Shown here one piece after another: positions 45,679 to 53,965 of a stretch of DNA of 64,000 nucleotides. Position 1 is the first letter of the stretch; every line of letters begins with the position of its first letter. The notes under the pieces were generated by a model. It worked only from the letters and a program-made list of their open reading frames with translations, was not told where the DNA came from and searched no databases. The position numbers and the translations under genes are program-made. This DNA is from Verrucomicrobiota bacterium (lineage in GTDB: Bacteria; Verrucomicrobiota; Verrucomicrobiia; Verrucomicrobiales; DEV007). The stretch spans positions 1-64,000 of the forward strand of contig QQNE01000003.1 of NCBI GenBank assembly GCA_003402735.1. Direction: 5' to 3'.

Positions 45679-46569
45679 ATGCCCGAGGAATTTCGTTACC
45701 GCGTCATCCACGAGACTTCGTATCTCTACAGTGGGCGCATCGATCTCTGTCACAACCTTTGCTGTCTCTGCCCGCGGGATACCCCGTTTCAATCCCGCAT
45801 CATTCATTTCATGTCGATTGAACCGCGGCCCGAAGTCATTGGGGATCACGTCGATTTCTTTGGCAATCACCGGAACGTTTTTTCGGTGCAGCATTCCCAC
45901 GAGAAATTGCTGGTTCGTTCCACCAGTGAGGTGGCCATTTCGACCGCCGCCCGTCCCTGGGAAGGGGAGTTTGAGGACCCGCCTTGGGAAGAGGTGGCCG
46001 CCGGGCTTCCGGGGCTGCGAGGGGAGGCGGCGCGAGGCATCGGAGGGTTTCGTCTGGCGTCCCCGGCCACGCCTCCGGTGGCGGAGTTGCGGGAATACAC
46101 GCTGGCTTCCTTCCCGTCCGGCATCGGAGTGTTCGGCGGCTGCCAGGCGTTGATGAAGCGGATCCACACGGATTTTCGTTATGCTCCAGGCAGCACCGCG
46201 GTCCACACCGGCATCAAGGAGATCCTCGCAGGGCGCCAGGGAGTGTGTCAGGATTTTGCCCATCTTTTTCTTTCTGGTCTGCGGAGCATCGGGTTGGCGG
46301 CCCGTTACGTCAGCGGGTATTTGGAGACCTTGCCTCCTCCGGGCAAACCCCGGCTCCAGGGAGCGGATGCTTCTCACGCCTGGATCGAGGTCCATGTGCC
46401 CGGCTTGGATTGGGTCCCGTTCGACCCCACGAACAACCTCTGTCCCGGCTCCCGGCACATCGTGGCCGCCATTGGGCGCGACTATTTTGACGTGCAGCCC
46501 TTGCGCGGCATTTTTCTGGGCAGTGGCAGCCAGTTTCTCGGTGTCCGGGTGGATGTGTCGCGCGCCTGA
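45679..46569 (+). CDS. Transglutaminase-like domain protein
   Basis: The 296-residue protein has the N-terminal beta domain (about 1-105) and a transglutaminase core with the triad Cys190 (RQGVCQDFAHLFLSG), His233 (ADASHAWIEVHVPG) and Asp249 (VPFDPTNN). It is cytoplasmic by appearance: no signal peptide and no membrane helix. Proteins of this kind act as cysteine peptidases or amidases and pair with ATP-grasp/alpha-E genes in many bacteria. Here it follows the fusion gene by 14 bp on the same strand, so all three genes are very likely one operon. It might release or recycle the peptide made by the ligases; that is inference. Confidence 0.92.
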   Translation: MPEEFRYRVIHETSYLYSGRIDLCHNLCCLCPRDTPFQSRIIHFMSIEPRPEVIGDHVDFFGNHRNVFSVQHSHEKLLVRSTSEVAISTAARPWEGEFEDPPWEEVAAGLPGLRGEAARGIGGFRLASPATPPVAELREYTLASFPSGIGVFGGCQALMKRIHTDFRYAPGSTAVHTGIKEILAGRQGVCQDFAHLFLSGLRSIGLAARYVSGYLETLPPPGKPRLQGADASHAWIEVHVPGLDWVPFDPTNNLCPGSRHIVAAIGRDYFDVQPLRGIFLGSGSQFLGVRVDVSRA

Positions 46570-46629
46570 TCGGCGTTGTCTGTTTCGCACCATTGACTCT
46601 CGGTGACCGTGGGGTAAGTAACGGATCGC

Positions 46630-47007
46630 ATGAATGTTCCCGCGGACCTGAAATACGCCTCCAGTCACGAATGGGCCCGGCTGGAGGGCGATGTCGTCAC
46701 CGTCGGCCTTTCGGATCATGCTCAGGCGGAGCTGACAGACGTCGTATTCCTGGAACTGCCCAAGGTCGGGCGCCGGGTGCAGACGGAGGAGAGCGTCGCA
46801 GTCATCGAATCGGTAAAAGCCGCTCACGACATCTTTGCGCCGATCGCGGGGGAGATCGTGGAGATCAACGTTCCCCTGTCGGAAGATCCGGCCCCGGTAA
46901 ACTCGGATCCCTACGGAGAGGGTTGGCTCTTCCGGATCCGGATCGCGCCGGGCACCAGCCTGGACCACCTGTTGAACGCGGAGCAGTATCGCTCCGAAAT
47001 TTCCTGA
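46630..47007 (+). CDS. gcvH: Glycine cleavage system H protein
   Basis: The 125-residue protein is a complete lipoyl carrier: VTVGLSDHAQAELTDVVFLE, and the lipoylation site Lys63 in ESVKAAHDIFAP. It shuttles the aminomethyl group from GcvP to GcvT during glycine breakdown. It lies 18 bp before gcvP on the same strand. gcvT, which often joins them, is not in this window. No glycine riboswitch-like structure is apparent in the 60 bp upstream. Weak -35/-10-like sequences there (46593-46620) would leave almost no leader, so I do not call a promoter. Confidence 0.96.
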   Translation: MNVPADLKYASSHEWARLEGDVVTVGLSDHAQAELTDVVFLELPKVGRRVQTEESVAVIESVKAAHDIFAPIAGEIVEINVPLSEDPAPVNSDPYGEGWLFRIRIAPGTSLDHLLNAEQYRSEIS

Positions 47008-47025
47008 AAGGCACGTCCAATTCCC

Positions 47026-49818
47026 GTGAGCCCTCCCTCAAGTTTTTTGTCGCGGCATCTCGGTTCCAGTGACGAGGTGGCCGCCGACATGGCTCGGGAA
47101 GTCGGGTTCCCTTCGGTGGATGCCTTGGTCGAAGCCGCGGTGCCGGAAGCGATCCGTCGTCGCCGCCCCTTTGCCTTGCCGGAGGCTCTCGGGGAGGTGC
47201 AGGCTTTGGAACAGCTCCGCCGTCTGATGTCGCGAAACGTGGTGAAGCGTTCGCTGATCGGGATGGGCTACGCGGACTGCGTCACCCCTCCCGTGATCCA
47301 GAGGAACCTTCTGGAAAATCCGGGTTGGTATACCGCCTACACTCCTTACCAAGCGGAAATCTCTCAGGGACGCCTGGAAGCCTTGCTCAACTTTCAGACC
47401 ATGGTCGCCAACCTGACCGGGCTCGACGTCGCCAATGCCTCGTTGCTGGATGAGGCCACCGCCGCCGCGGAGGCCATGAGCCTGTGCGCTGCCACGCGGC
47501 CGGACCGCACCAGGTTCTTTGTCTCCGCCCGATGTCATCCGCAAATCATCGCGGTCGTGCAGACCCGGGCGGAACCGCTCGGCATCCAACTCATCCTCGG
47601 GGACGTGGCCAGCTTCGAGCCGGACGGGAGTCTTCTCGGGGCCTTGGTTCAGGTGCCGGACACTGAAGGTGGCCTGCCCCATCTCGGGGATTTCACGCGG
47701 CGGGTTCACGAGGCCGGAGCGCTCGTCGTCGCGGCCACGGATCCGCTGTATCTCTGCCTCTACGAGTCCCCGGGAGAATGGGGCGCGGACATCGCCATCG
47801 GCAACACGCAGCGCTTTGGGGTGCCTCTCGGGTTCGGCGGACCCCACGCGGCATTCATGGCGGTTCGGGAAGATCTGAAACGTCGGTTGCCTGGCCGCTT
47901 GGTCGGTGTCTCCCGGGATGTCTCCGGTTTGCCCGCCTACCGATTGGCGTTGCAAACCCGGGAGCAGCACATCCGTCGGGAGAAGGCGACGAGCAACATC
48001 TGCACCGCCCAGGTCCTCCTGGCGGTGACCGCCTCCATGTATGCCGTTTACCACGGGCCGGAGGGATTGCGCGGCATGGCCAACCGGGTGCGTGACTTGA
48101 CCTGGAAACTCGCGCGGGCCCTCGGCGGGGAATCCGGATTCGACACCGTGAAGGTGAGCCTCGAACCGGAGCGGCAGCGCGAGATCCTCTCCGCGGCCGA
48201 GGCGGCGGGTTACAATTTGCGGGCTTTTGGCGATGGCTCGATCGGGATCACCCTGGATGAGCGATCCACGCTCGGGGAGGTGGATGAACTGGCCGCTCTT
48301 TTTGGTGCGACGGTCGATTCTGCCGCGGAAGCGCCGCCGGTGGAGTGCCCACGGAAGCTGGTGTTGCTCCCGCAGGATGTCTTTCACCGTCATCACACCG
48401 AGACCTCCATGATGCGGTATCTGCACCGGTTGGAGAGCAAGGACCTCTCCCTGACCACCAGCATGATTCCGCTCGGATCGTGCACCATGAAGCTCAACGC
48501 GGCGGCGGAAATGGCTCCATTGAGCTGGCCGGAGGTCAACCGGTTGCATCCTTTCGCGCCCCGGGATCAGTGGCTGGGGTATGCCGGATTGATTGCCGAC
48601 CTGGAGAAATGGCTGGCCGAGGCCACCGGTTTCGACGCCGTTTCCCTGCAGCCGAACGCGGGTTCCCAAGGCGAATATGCGGGGCTGCTGGCGATCCGGG
48701 GCTGGCACCGCGCCAACGGGAACAGCGGTCGCGACATCTGCCTGATCCCGGCCTCCGCCCACGGGACCAACCCGGCGAGCGCGGTGATGGCCGGGATGAA
48801 AGTGGTGCCCGTCCGTTGCGATGACCATGGCAACGTGGACCTCGCGGACCTGGAAGCCAAGGCGGTGGCCAACAGCGAGCGTTTGGCCGCGGTGATGATC
48901 ACCTATCCTTCGACCCACGGCGTCTTTGAGGAAGGGATTCGGGAGATCAGCCGGATCGTCCATCAACACGGTGGCCAGGTCTACATGGACGGGGCCAACC
49001 TCAACGCGCAGGTCGGGATCTGTTCTCCGGCGGAACTCGGCGCGGATGTTTGCCATTTGAATCTGCACAAGACGTTTTGCATCCCGCATGGGGGAGGGGG
49101 GCCGGGCGTGGGACCGATCGCCGTGGCGGCCCACCTGGCAAAGTATCTGCCGGGGCATCCGGTTCACCTGCAAAGCGCCGTCGGTCCGGTCAGCGCCGCC
49201 CCTTTCGGCAGCGCCAGCATTCTCACCATCTCGTGGATGTACATCGCCATGATGGGGGCACCGGGCCTGACTCGGGCCACCAAGTGGGCCATCCTCAACG
49301 CCAACTACATCGCGTTCCGCCTCGAGCGATTTTATCCCGTGCTCTACCGAGGCCCGGGCGGGCTCGTGGCTCACGAGTGCATCCTCGATCTCAGGCCTTG
49401 CAAGGAAGTCGCCGGAGTGGAGGTGGAGGATGTGGCCAAGCGCCTCATCGATTACGGTTTCCACGCCCCCACCATGTCCTGGCCGGTGCCCGGAACGCTC
49501 ATGGTCGAACCGACAGAGAGCGAATCCCGCGAGGAACTGGATCGCTTCTGCGATGCCATGATCGCGATTCACGGCGAGATCATGGCCATCGCCAATGGGA
49601 ATTCGGATCGGGAGCAGAATCCTCTCAAACACGCGCCGCACCCGGCGGCGGTCCTGTTGGCGGACGCCTGGGATCGTCCTTACTCCAGGGAAATGGCGGC
49701 TTATCCGGCTCCTTGGACTCGGATCCACAAATATTGGCCGCCGGTGTCGCGCATCGACAACGTCCACGGGGACAGGCACCTCGTCTGCAGCTGCCCGGAT
49801 GTGGCCAGTTACGGGTGA
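47026..49818 (+). CDS. gcvP: Glycine dehydrogenase (decarboxylating), glycine cleavage P protein
   Basis: A single-chain 930-residue GcvP, rather than the split GcvPA/GcvPB form. The N-terminal half carries [18 protein letters not shown] and the C-terminal half the PLP-binding lysine Lys682 in [19 protein letters not shown]. It decarboxylates glycine and loads the aminomethyl group onto GcvH. The start is GTG at 47026, 18 bp after gcvH. Length matches the usual 950 or so residues. Its last 10 bp overlap the end of the convergent unknown gene at 49809. Confidence 0.96.
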   Translation: MSPPSSFLSRHLGSSDEVAADMAREVGFPSVDALVEAAVPEAIRRRRPFALPEALGEVQALEQLRRLMSRNVVKRSLIGMGYADCVTPPVIQRNLLENPGWYTAYTPYQAEISQGRLEALLNFQTMVANLTGLDVANASLLDEATAAAEAMSLCAATRPDRTRFFVSARCHPQIIAVVQTRAEPLGIQLILGDVASFEPDGSLLGALVQVPDTEGGLPHLGDFTRRVHEAGALVVAATDPLYLCLYESPGEWGADIAIGNTQRFGVPLGFGGPHAAFMAVREDLKRRLPGRLVGVSRDVSGLPAYRLALQTREQHIRREKATSNICTAQVLLAVTASMYAVYHGPEGLRGMANRVRDLTWKLARALGGESGFDTVKVSLEPERQREILSAAEAAGYNLRAFGDGSIGITLDERSTLGEVDELAALFGATVDSAAEAPPVECPRKLVLLPQDVFHRHHTETSMMRYLHRLESKDLSLTTSMIPLGSCTMKLNAAAEMAPLSWPEVNRLHPFAPRDQWLGYAGLIADLEKWLAEATGFDAVSLQPNAGSQGEYAGLLAIRGWHRANGNSGRDICLIPASAHGTNPASAVMAGMKVVPVRCDDHGNVDLADLEAKAVANSERLAAVMITYPSTHGVFEEGIREISRIVHQHGGQVYMDGANLNAQVGICSPAELGADVCHLNLHKTFCIPHGGGGPGVGPIAVAAHLAKYLPGHPVHLQSAVGPVSAAPFGSASILTISWMYIAMMGAPGLTRATKWAILNANYIAFRLERFYPVLYRGPGGLVAHECILDLRPCKEVAGVEVEDVAKRLIDYGFHAPTMSWPVPGTLMVEPTESESREELDRFCDAMIAIHGEIMAIANGNSDREQNPLKHAPHPAAVLLADAWDRPYSREMAAYPAPWTRIHKYWPPVSRIDNVHGDRHLVCSCPDVASYG

Positions 49819-50279
49819 CCGGCGTCATCCCAGAGCTCACGGGCCACGAGCTTGGCCTTCTCCAGGCCCAACGGGGTGAACCGGAAGCTCTTGGTCGTCT
49901 TGGTGCTGGGCACGGCGGAGAGGTAATGGTCCACACAGAGCGGATTGAGCGCTTGTACATTCAGGGGCTTGGTGCGCGCGTCCCCGATCACCTCGTTGAG
50001 GACAGTGGTGTCGAATTGGAGATCCGGCTCGGCGCGTTCCGAGACCAAGGCGAGAGCGGCCACCAGCGCGGCATCCGGCCCCGGGAGAGAGGCTAGCCCC
50101 TCGCGCAGTCGGTCCCGTGACGGCAACGAGAAGGCCGGGGCGCGCCCCTTGGCGGTTTCCGCCGGACTGGGGTCGATCGACAACGAGATCCGGCTGAGCA
50201 CAGCGAGGACGAGATCCAGCTGTTGCTTTCGGGGAAGGGCCGCGATGAGCCCGAGCAGATCATCGGGATCGGTTGCCAT
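49809..50279 (-). CDS. Hypothetical protein (small helical, unknown)
   Basis: The ATG at 50277-50279 gives 156 residues with no leader or membrane helix. The N-terminal part is helical and leucine-rich ([20 protein letters not shown]), and the C-terminal part ([19 protein letters not shown]) resembles the end of a winged-helix domain, but I cannot name a family. It could be a small DNA-binding protein or a partner of one. Its upstream region holds three TGTACA boxes and is unusually AT-rich; a candidate promoter reading leftwards (TTGTCA / TATTTA) lies near 50360-50385. It overlaps the gcvP end by 10 bp. Confidence 0.6.
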   Translation of the reverse strand: MATDPDDLLGLIAALPRKQQLDLVLAVLSRISLSIDPSPAETAKGRAPAFSLPSRDRLREGLASLPGPDAALVAALALVSERAEPDLQFDTTVLNEVIGDARTKPLNVQALNPLCVDHYLSAVPSTKTTKSFRFTPLGLEKAKLVARELWDDAGHP

Positions 50280-50297
50280 GGTGCCAGTCTGCCAGGA

Positions 50298-50397
50298 TGT
50301 ACAAAAAAAGAAGATTCGCAAGACAAAGCCAGGACAAACAACAACAAAATGTACAACTTAAATAAAATATGTTGCCCTATTGACAACTTAATGTACA
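50298..50397. promoter_or_regulatory. AT-rich regulatory stretch with three TGTACA boxes
   Basis: The hexamer palindrome TGTACA occurs at 50298-50303, 50350-50355 and 50392-50397, three times in 100 bp of a high-GC genome. Between the last two lies a direct repeat of ACAACTTAA (near 50353 and 50384). A minus-strand promoter candidate for the unknown 156-residue protein falls within the same stretch. The layout fits cooperative binding of a regulator, possibly the MarR-type protein encoded just downstream, but no site preference is known. This is part of the 342-bp gap 50280-50621 with no protein gene. Confidence 0.4.
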
Positions 50398-50405
50398 CTC
50401 AATGT

Positions 50406-50476
50406 GGCGAACCCGATAGGCCTTGAGCTATTCGGAAAGAATGAGCCGGTTCCGTGAGGGGCCGGCTCATTTATTT
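50406..50476 (+). ncRNA. Candidate small RNA or leader ending in an intrinsic terminator
   Basis: A possible promoter (-35 TTGCCC 50372-50377, 16-bp spacer, -10 TACACT 50394-50399) would start transcription near 50406. About 35 bases later a strong stem begins: AATGAGCCGG (50440-50449) pairs perfectly with CCGGCTCATT (50462-50471), with a 12-base loop and a T-rich end (TTTATTT). No open reading frame ends here on this strand, so the terminator has no obvious protein gene to serve. It may be a small RNA of about 70 nt or an attenuator in the leader of the MarR-type gene at 50622. No known riboswitch was recognised. Confidence 0.4.
50440..50476 (+). terminator. Intrinsic terminator-like stem-loop
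   Basis: A 10-bp perfect stem (50440-50449 with 50462-50471), a 12-base loop and a following TTATTT on the plus strand. It could end the candidate small RNA or act as an attenuator before the MarR-type gene about 150 bp downstream. Confidence 0.55.
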
Positions 50477-50621
50477 CAGGGATCTCGAAGATTCGCATCT
50501 TGAGTCAATAAGGGGTTGCTTGTTTTCAGATTCTGGGACAGGATGCCCCTGCAACGTGGGGCGGCACACGCTCGGGTTCGCCAAATTCAGGCCGCGCCGT
50601 CCCGCACAACCGAATAGTTCA

Positions 50622-51137
50622 ATGAGGAATCCAACTACCAGAGTGGGTTCGGCGGGCAGTTTCGTGCCCACGCCGGACCAGAATCCGTGTCGCTCCGAAA
50701 TCGTGTGGGAGCGTTTCGATGAAGTCTTGCAACGTCTGCGGGATGATGGAGTTCCGCCGGAGGAGATCGCCAGAGGGCTGGCTGCTTTTGTGGCGGATGC
50801 CATGGAGCGGGTGGCCAAACCCTCTGGTGGCCCGTTGGCGGAAGCAGGAAACGCTGGCGGCGGAGAAGGTTCGGTCCCGGTGGATTTGAAGAGGGTGCCC
50901 AATCGGTTTTCGGTGAGCGCGTTGCTGGTGCTTCATTCCCTGAGGTGTGCCGCCAGTCAACCGGCCCGGCTCGGCCGGATGTTGGGGGTTTCCGCCGCGG
51001 CGATGAGCGGGATTCTGGACACGCTGGAGGCCAGAGGTCTCGTGATCAGGGAGCGCGATCCGGAAGACCGCCGCAAGGTGCAGGTGGGGCTCACGAAAAA
51101 GGGTCACTTGGAGGTCGCCGCCATGTTCCTCAACTGA
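50622..51137 (+). CDS. MarR-type winged-helix transcriptional regulator
   Basis: The ATG at 50622 gives 171 residues. After a variable N-terminus (about 1-75) comes a MarR winged helix: LRCAASQPARLGRMLGVSAA is the recognition helix-turn-helix, and LVIRERDPEDRRKVQVGLTK is the wing with its DRR motif, near invariant in MarR proteins. It should bind palindromic DNA as a dimer and lose binding on contact with a small molecule. Unlike most MarR proteins there is little C-terminal helix after the wing, so dimerisation may use the N-terminal part. Probable targets are itself and the TGTACA-box region upstream. A stem-loop at 51151-51181 follows the stop. Confidence 0.85.
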   Translation: MRNPTTRVGSAGSFVPTPDQNPCRSEIVWERFDEVLQRLRDDGVPPEEIARGLAAFVADAMERVAKPSGGPLAEAGNAGGGEGSVPVDLKRVPNRFSVSALLVLHSLRCAASQPARLGRMLGVSAAAMSGILDTLEARGLVIRERDPEDRRKVQVGLTKKGHLEVAAMFLN

Positions 51138-51150
51138 AGGGGAATGCCAG

Positions 51151-51182
51151 AAGAGGCCGTCCGTTCGTCGGACGACCTCTTT
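51151..51182. terminator. Terminator-like stem-loop after the MarR-type gene
   Basis: AAGAGG-C-CGTCCG (51151-51163) pairs with CGGACG-A-CCTCTT (51169-51181), a 12-bp stem with one mismatch and a TTCGT loop. It lies 14 bp past the MarR stop on the plus strand and about 50 bp from the end of the convergent EF-hand gene, so it may stop transcription from both sides. Confidence 0.55.
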
Positions 51183-51207
51183 GTCAAACTGCCGGGGCAA
51201 CCTCGAC

Positions 51208-51225
51208 GGAGTCGTCGCCGACTCC
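51208..51225 (-). terminator. Small hairpin just past the EF-hand gene
   Basis: GGAGTCG (51208-51214) pairs with CGACTCC (51219-51225) around a TCGC tetraloop, 10 bp downstream of the EF-hand protein stop (minus strand). There is no T tract, so it may be an mRNA end-protecting stem rather than a terminator. Confidence 0.35.
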
Positions 51226-51234
51226 AGGTAGCCT

Positions 51235-51876
51235 TCAGGATTCGACTGGTGGCCGTTTCGGGGTCTGCCCCGCTCCGGCACCTTTCTCGCCCGGACCACC
51301 CGGACGGCCCGCGCCGGCGGCCCGCATTTCTTCGGGAGTGACCTTTCCGTCGGCATTGGCGTCTGCCTTGGACATCCGTGACCAAACTTCCGCCGGGGCT
51401 TCATCTTCCGTGATCCCTCCATTTCCATCCTTGTCCATTTTGGCAAAAAACTCTTGCGGGTTCGGCCTGCCTCCCGATCCCGCCGCTCCGCCCATCACCG
51501 CGGCAAATTCCTCCCGGCTCACGCTGCCATCTGCGTCCTTGTCGGCCTTGCCCAGCCTCTCCCATCGTTCCCCAGCTTCATCCGCGGTGATTTTGCCGTC
51601 GCCATTCTTGTCCGTCATCTTGAAGAAGGCGCCGCCACCGGCCTCGCCCGGTCCACCCGGCCGAAGACTCGCCATTTCTTGAGGGCTGATGGATCCGTCT
51701 CCGTCCTTGTCCAGCTTCGAAAGCTTTTCCCACATCGGTGCGGGGGCTTCCGATTGGGAGATTTTGCCGTCTCCGTCCTTGTCCATCTGTTTCCAGCGGG
51801 AGCCGTCCTGAGCCTGGAGGCTGGTGATGTTGAGGCCGATGGCCATGGCGGCGGTGATCAGGGTTATCGATTTCAT
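51235..51876 (-). CDS. Secreted calcium-binding protein with six EF-hand loops
   Basis: The ATG at 51874-51876 gives 213 residues with a signal peptide (about 1-23, ending SLQAQ). Six EF-hand calcium loops follow: DKDGDGKISQSE, DKDGDGSISPQE, DKNGDGKITADE, DKDADGSVSREE, DKDGNGGITEDE and DANADGKVTPEE. Each starts with Asp and ends with Glu, so all should bind calcium. Gly/Pro-rich linkers separate the loops. Such secreted multi-EF-hand proteins are common in Planctomycetota and Verrucomicrobiota; their partners are usually unknown. The gene is divergent from the pilin-VWA gene, sharing a 133-bp promoter region, so the two may be co-regulated. Confidence 0.88.
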   Translation of the reverse strand: MKSITLITAAMAIGLNITSLQAQDGSRWKQMDKDGDGKISQSEAPAPMWEKLSKLDKDGDGSISPQEMASLRPGGPGEAGGGAFFKMTDKNGDGKITADEAGERWERLGKADKDADGSVSREEFAAVMGGAAGSGGRPNPQEFFAKMDKDGNGGITEDEAPAEVWSRMSKADANADGKVTPEEMRAAGAGRPGGPGEKGAGAGQTPKRPPVES

Positions 51877-52009
51877 TTTCTTGTCTTGGATCACAGGGAG
51901 AGACGGCGCGTGGGCGGACCGGTTACGACGACGGTGTGTTTTTTTGAAAAAAAGAGTCGTGGAGCGAAAAAGTCACCTTGACGATTCATTTATAAGAATC
52001 ATATTAGCC

Positions 52010-53965
52010 ATGATTTATAAAATCTGGCACAAGCCGCTCCGGATTGTCCAACGCGGCGCTTTCTCTCTCCTTGAGGTGCTCATCACCGTCGCCCTTCTCG
52101 GCATCCTCGCCGTTGTGGCTTTTGAATCCTCCCATCGCCTCCGTCAGGGCGCGAATCAAACCAAGCTCGATTCCGACGTCGCCGCCATCAATCAGTCGAT
52201 CAAGGTTTACTTGGCCAACGGCGGGAGCTTCGCAGGTGTCACCGAACCTGCCGCGGTCTTGAACAAGCTCAAGACTCGCCGGGGCACCGAAGACGGGGCC
52301 TCGTTTGCCGGGTTGCGATCGGACATGATCGATCACCGGATCAACCCGGTGCCGCAAACGCAGTCCGAGGCCCAAACCAAGGCGGCGCGCGCGGTCTGGA
52401 ATTCCACGGCGCAACGCTTTGAGGTGGCTTACCAGGGCTCCGGGGGCATCGCCCGGTTTGAACTGAGCGAAGCGGAGGGAAGAGTCGATCATGGCGTGGA
52501 GAGTCGGACGTCCGGGCCGATCGATTTGAACCGGGGCAACGGCTGGATTTGGAATTACAACGAGGTCGCGGCTTCGGCGAGAACGCCCGTGCGCAATGTT
52601 CCGGTGCAACCGGTCACTCCGCCGACGCCCGTGGCGGTTGCCCCACCGGGTCGGTTGAGCGCTCCGGTCGTGAGCAGTCCGGGTGGCACCTACCGTTACA
52701 ATACCTTTCCAACGAGCATCACGATCACCAACCCGAATGGCACCGGGAATCTGGTTTACTCGAAGCAGTGGTCCGGGACCGGGATTCAATGGGAACGCTA
52801 CCAGTCACCGATCTCGATGCAACCTGGGGACAGTCTGTTGGCGCGCGTGCAGGCAACGGCACCCGAACATACCGACAGCGTCACAGTGGGCGGGACTTAT
52901 GAGGTGGAGACGATCGACCTGAGTCCGGCCACCTTCACCCCGAGTTCGAGTTATCTGGATCTCGGGGTCAACGACACGGTGACGATGCAGATCGTGAACC
53001 CGAATCCGGCAGCTTACAACAGCGTGATCGAATACTCGATTCTTGGGGGGGCGTTCACTCGCTACACCGATCCGCTCGCCTTGTCTCCAGCGACTTATGC
53101 GAACGGCTTTGAAATCACGGCCCGGGTGGTTCCAGGCAGCGGCAGCGTCGGGTTCCGGTCCAGCACCTCGTCGAGCCAGTTTCTGTCGCTGAAGCTGAAG
53201 GCGCCGTTGATCGATAAGAAACAGGCAGAATCCATCTTCACCATGACCCTCTCGGATCCGAATCCGGTGGGCAAGGGCAACATGCGGTATTTGATTCAGG
53301 ATCTGAACAACGGGAGCCGGACGGCGTGGAGCAATTACGTCGCCCCTTTCCTGATCGATGGCGACAAGTATATCAAAGGGTTTGAGGTCATCTCCTATGC
53401 GGCAGCCAAGGCGACCCGTTACCTGGATAGCGCCGAGAGCAACGTCCAAGGCCGCAGCTTCTTCGGGACCAAGGTCGCCGAGCGAGTCGTCATGGTGCTG
53501 GATGTATCCGGTTCCATGTCGATCAACGGGCGCCTCACGAAGGTGAAGGATGAAGCGAAACGGCTGCTCTCCACCATGCCGACGACCGGGAAGATGGCGA
53601 TCATTACCTTTTCCACCGGGGTGAGCACCCGGTTTTCGTATCAGCAGACCACACCCAGCAAGGTGACCGAGGCGCAAACCATCGTCAATTCCCTCGTGGC
53701 CAGCGGATCCACCAACTACATTTCAGCTCTGACGACGGCGCGGAACCTCGTGAACACGAATCCCGAAATTGAACAAGTGGTGTTCCTTTCCGACGGCGCA
53801 CCGGACGGCGGAACGTCCTCTCATACGGCTATTCTCACCCTGGTGGACCAGATCGCCGCCAAGGGCGTCGCTTTGAGCCCGATCGGCTACGAAATGACGA
53901 CGGCGGCGGAGAAGAAGCTCATTCAGGACATGAAAGATCGCGGAGTTCCCAAACCGAAAAAGTAA
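52010..53965 (+). CDS. Type IV prepilin-like protein fused to a von Willebrand A domain
   Basis: The 651-residue protein begins with a prepilin leader, basic residues then GAFSLLEVLITVALLGILA (residues 16-34), with the conserved Glu22 at the +5 position if cleavage follows Ala17; Ala rather than Gly at -1 is tolerated in related phyla. After the pilin helix (about 17-55) come a pseudopilin-like region, a Pro-rich linker (about 195-215) and repeated beta-sandwich segments (about 225-470). The last 160 residues form a VWA domain with the metal-adhesion motif DVSGSMS starting at Asp498 and a later FLSDGAPDGG. This is a modular pilin likely to sit at a pilus tip as an adhesin. The ATG at 52010 is used; upstream codons are not leader-like. 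A coupled lipoprotein gene follows. Confidence 0.85.
   Translation: MIYKIWHKPLRIVQRGAFSLLEVLITVALLGILAVVAFESSHRLRQGANQTKLDSDVAAINQSIKVYLANGGSFAGVTEPAAVLNKLKTRRGTEDGASFAGLRSDMIDHRINPVPQTQSEAQTKAARAVWNSTAQRFEVAYQGSGGIARFELSEAEGRVDHGVESRTSGPIDLNRGNGWIWNYNEVAASARTPVRNVPVQPVTPPTPVAVAPPGRLSAPVVSSPGGTYRYNTFPTSITITNPNGTGNLVYSKQWSGTGIQWERYQSPISMQPGDSLLARVQATAPEHTDSVTVGGTYEVETIDLSPATFTPSSSYLDLGVNDTVTMQIVNPNPAAYNSVIEYSILGGAFTRYTDPLALSPATYANGFEITARVVPGSGSVGFRSSTSSSQFLSLKLKAPLIDKKQAESIFTMTLSDPNPVGKGNMRYLIQDLNNGSRTAWSNYVAPFLIDGDKYIKGFEVISYAAAKATRYLDSAESNVQGRSFFGTKVAERVVMVLDVSGSMSINGRLTKVKDEAKRLLSTMPTTGKMAIITFSTGVSTRFSYQQTTPSKVTEAQTIVNSLVASGSTNYISALTTARNLVNTNPEIEQVVFLSDGAPDGGTSSHTAILTLVDQIAAKGVALSPIGYEMTTAAEKKLIQDMKDRGVPKPKK

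Noticed and set aside
46570..46629. Possible promoter or glycine riboswitch before gcvH
   Set aside because: The gap is only 60 bp, too short for a glycine riboswitch, and the best -10 match would leave almost no leader; I could not support either.
47038..49779. A 913-codon open frame on the minus strand across gcvP
   Set aside because: Antisense shadow of gcvP; its His/Arg/Pro-rich composition and lack of motifs rule it out.
50380..50399. Promoter formed by TTGACA and TACACT
   Set aside because: The hexamers are only 8 bp apart, far too close for a sigma-70 promoter; TTGCCC further upstream gives workable spacing instead.
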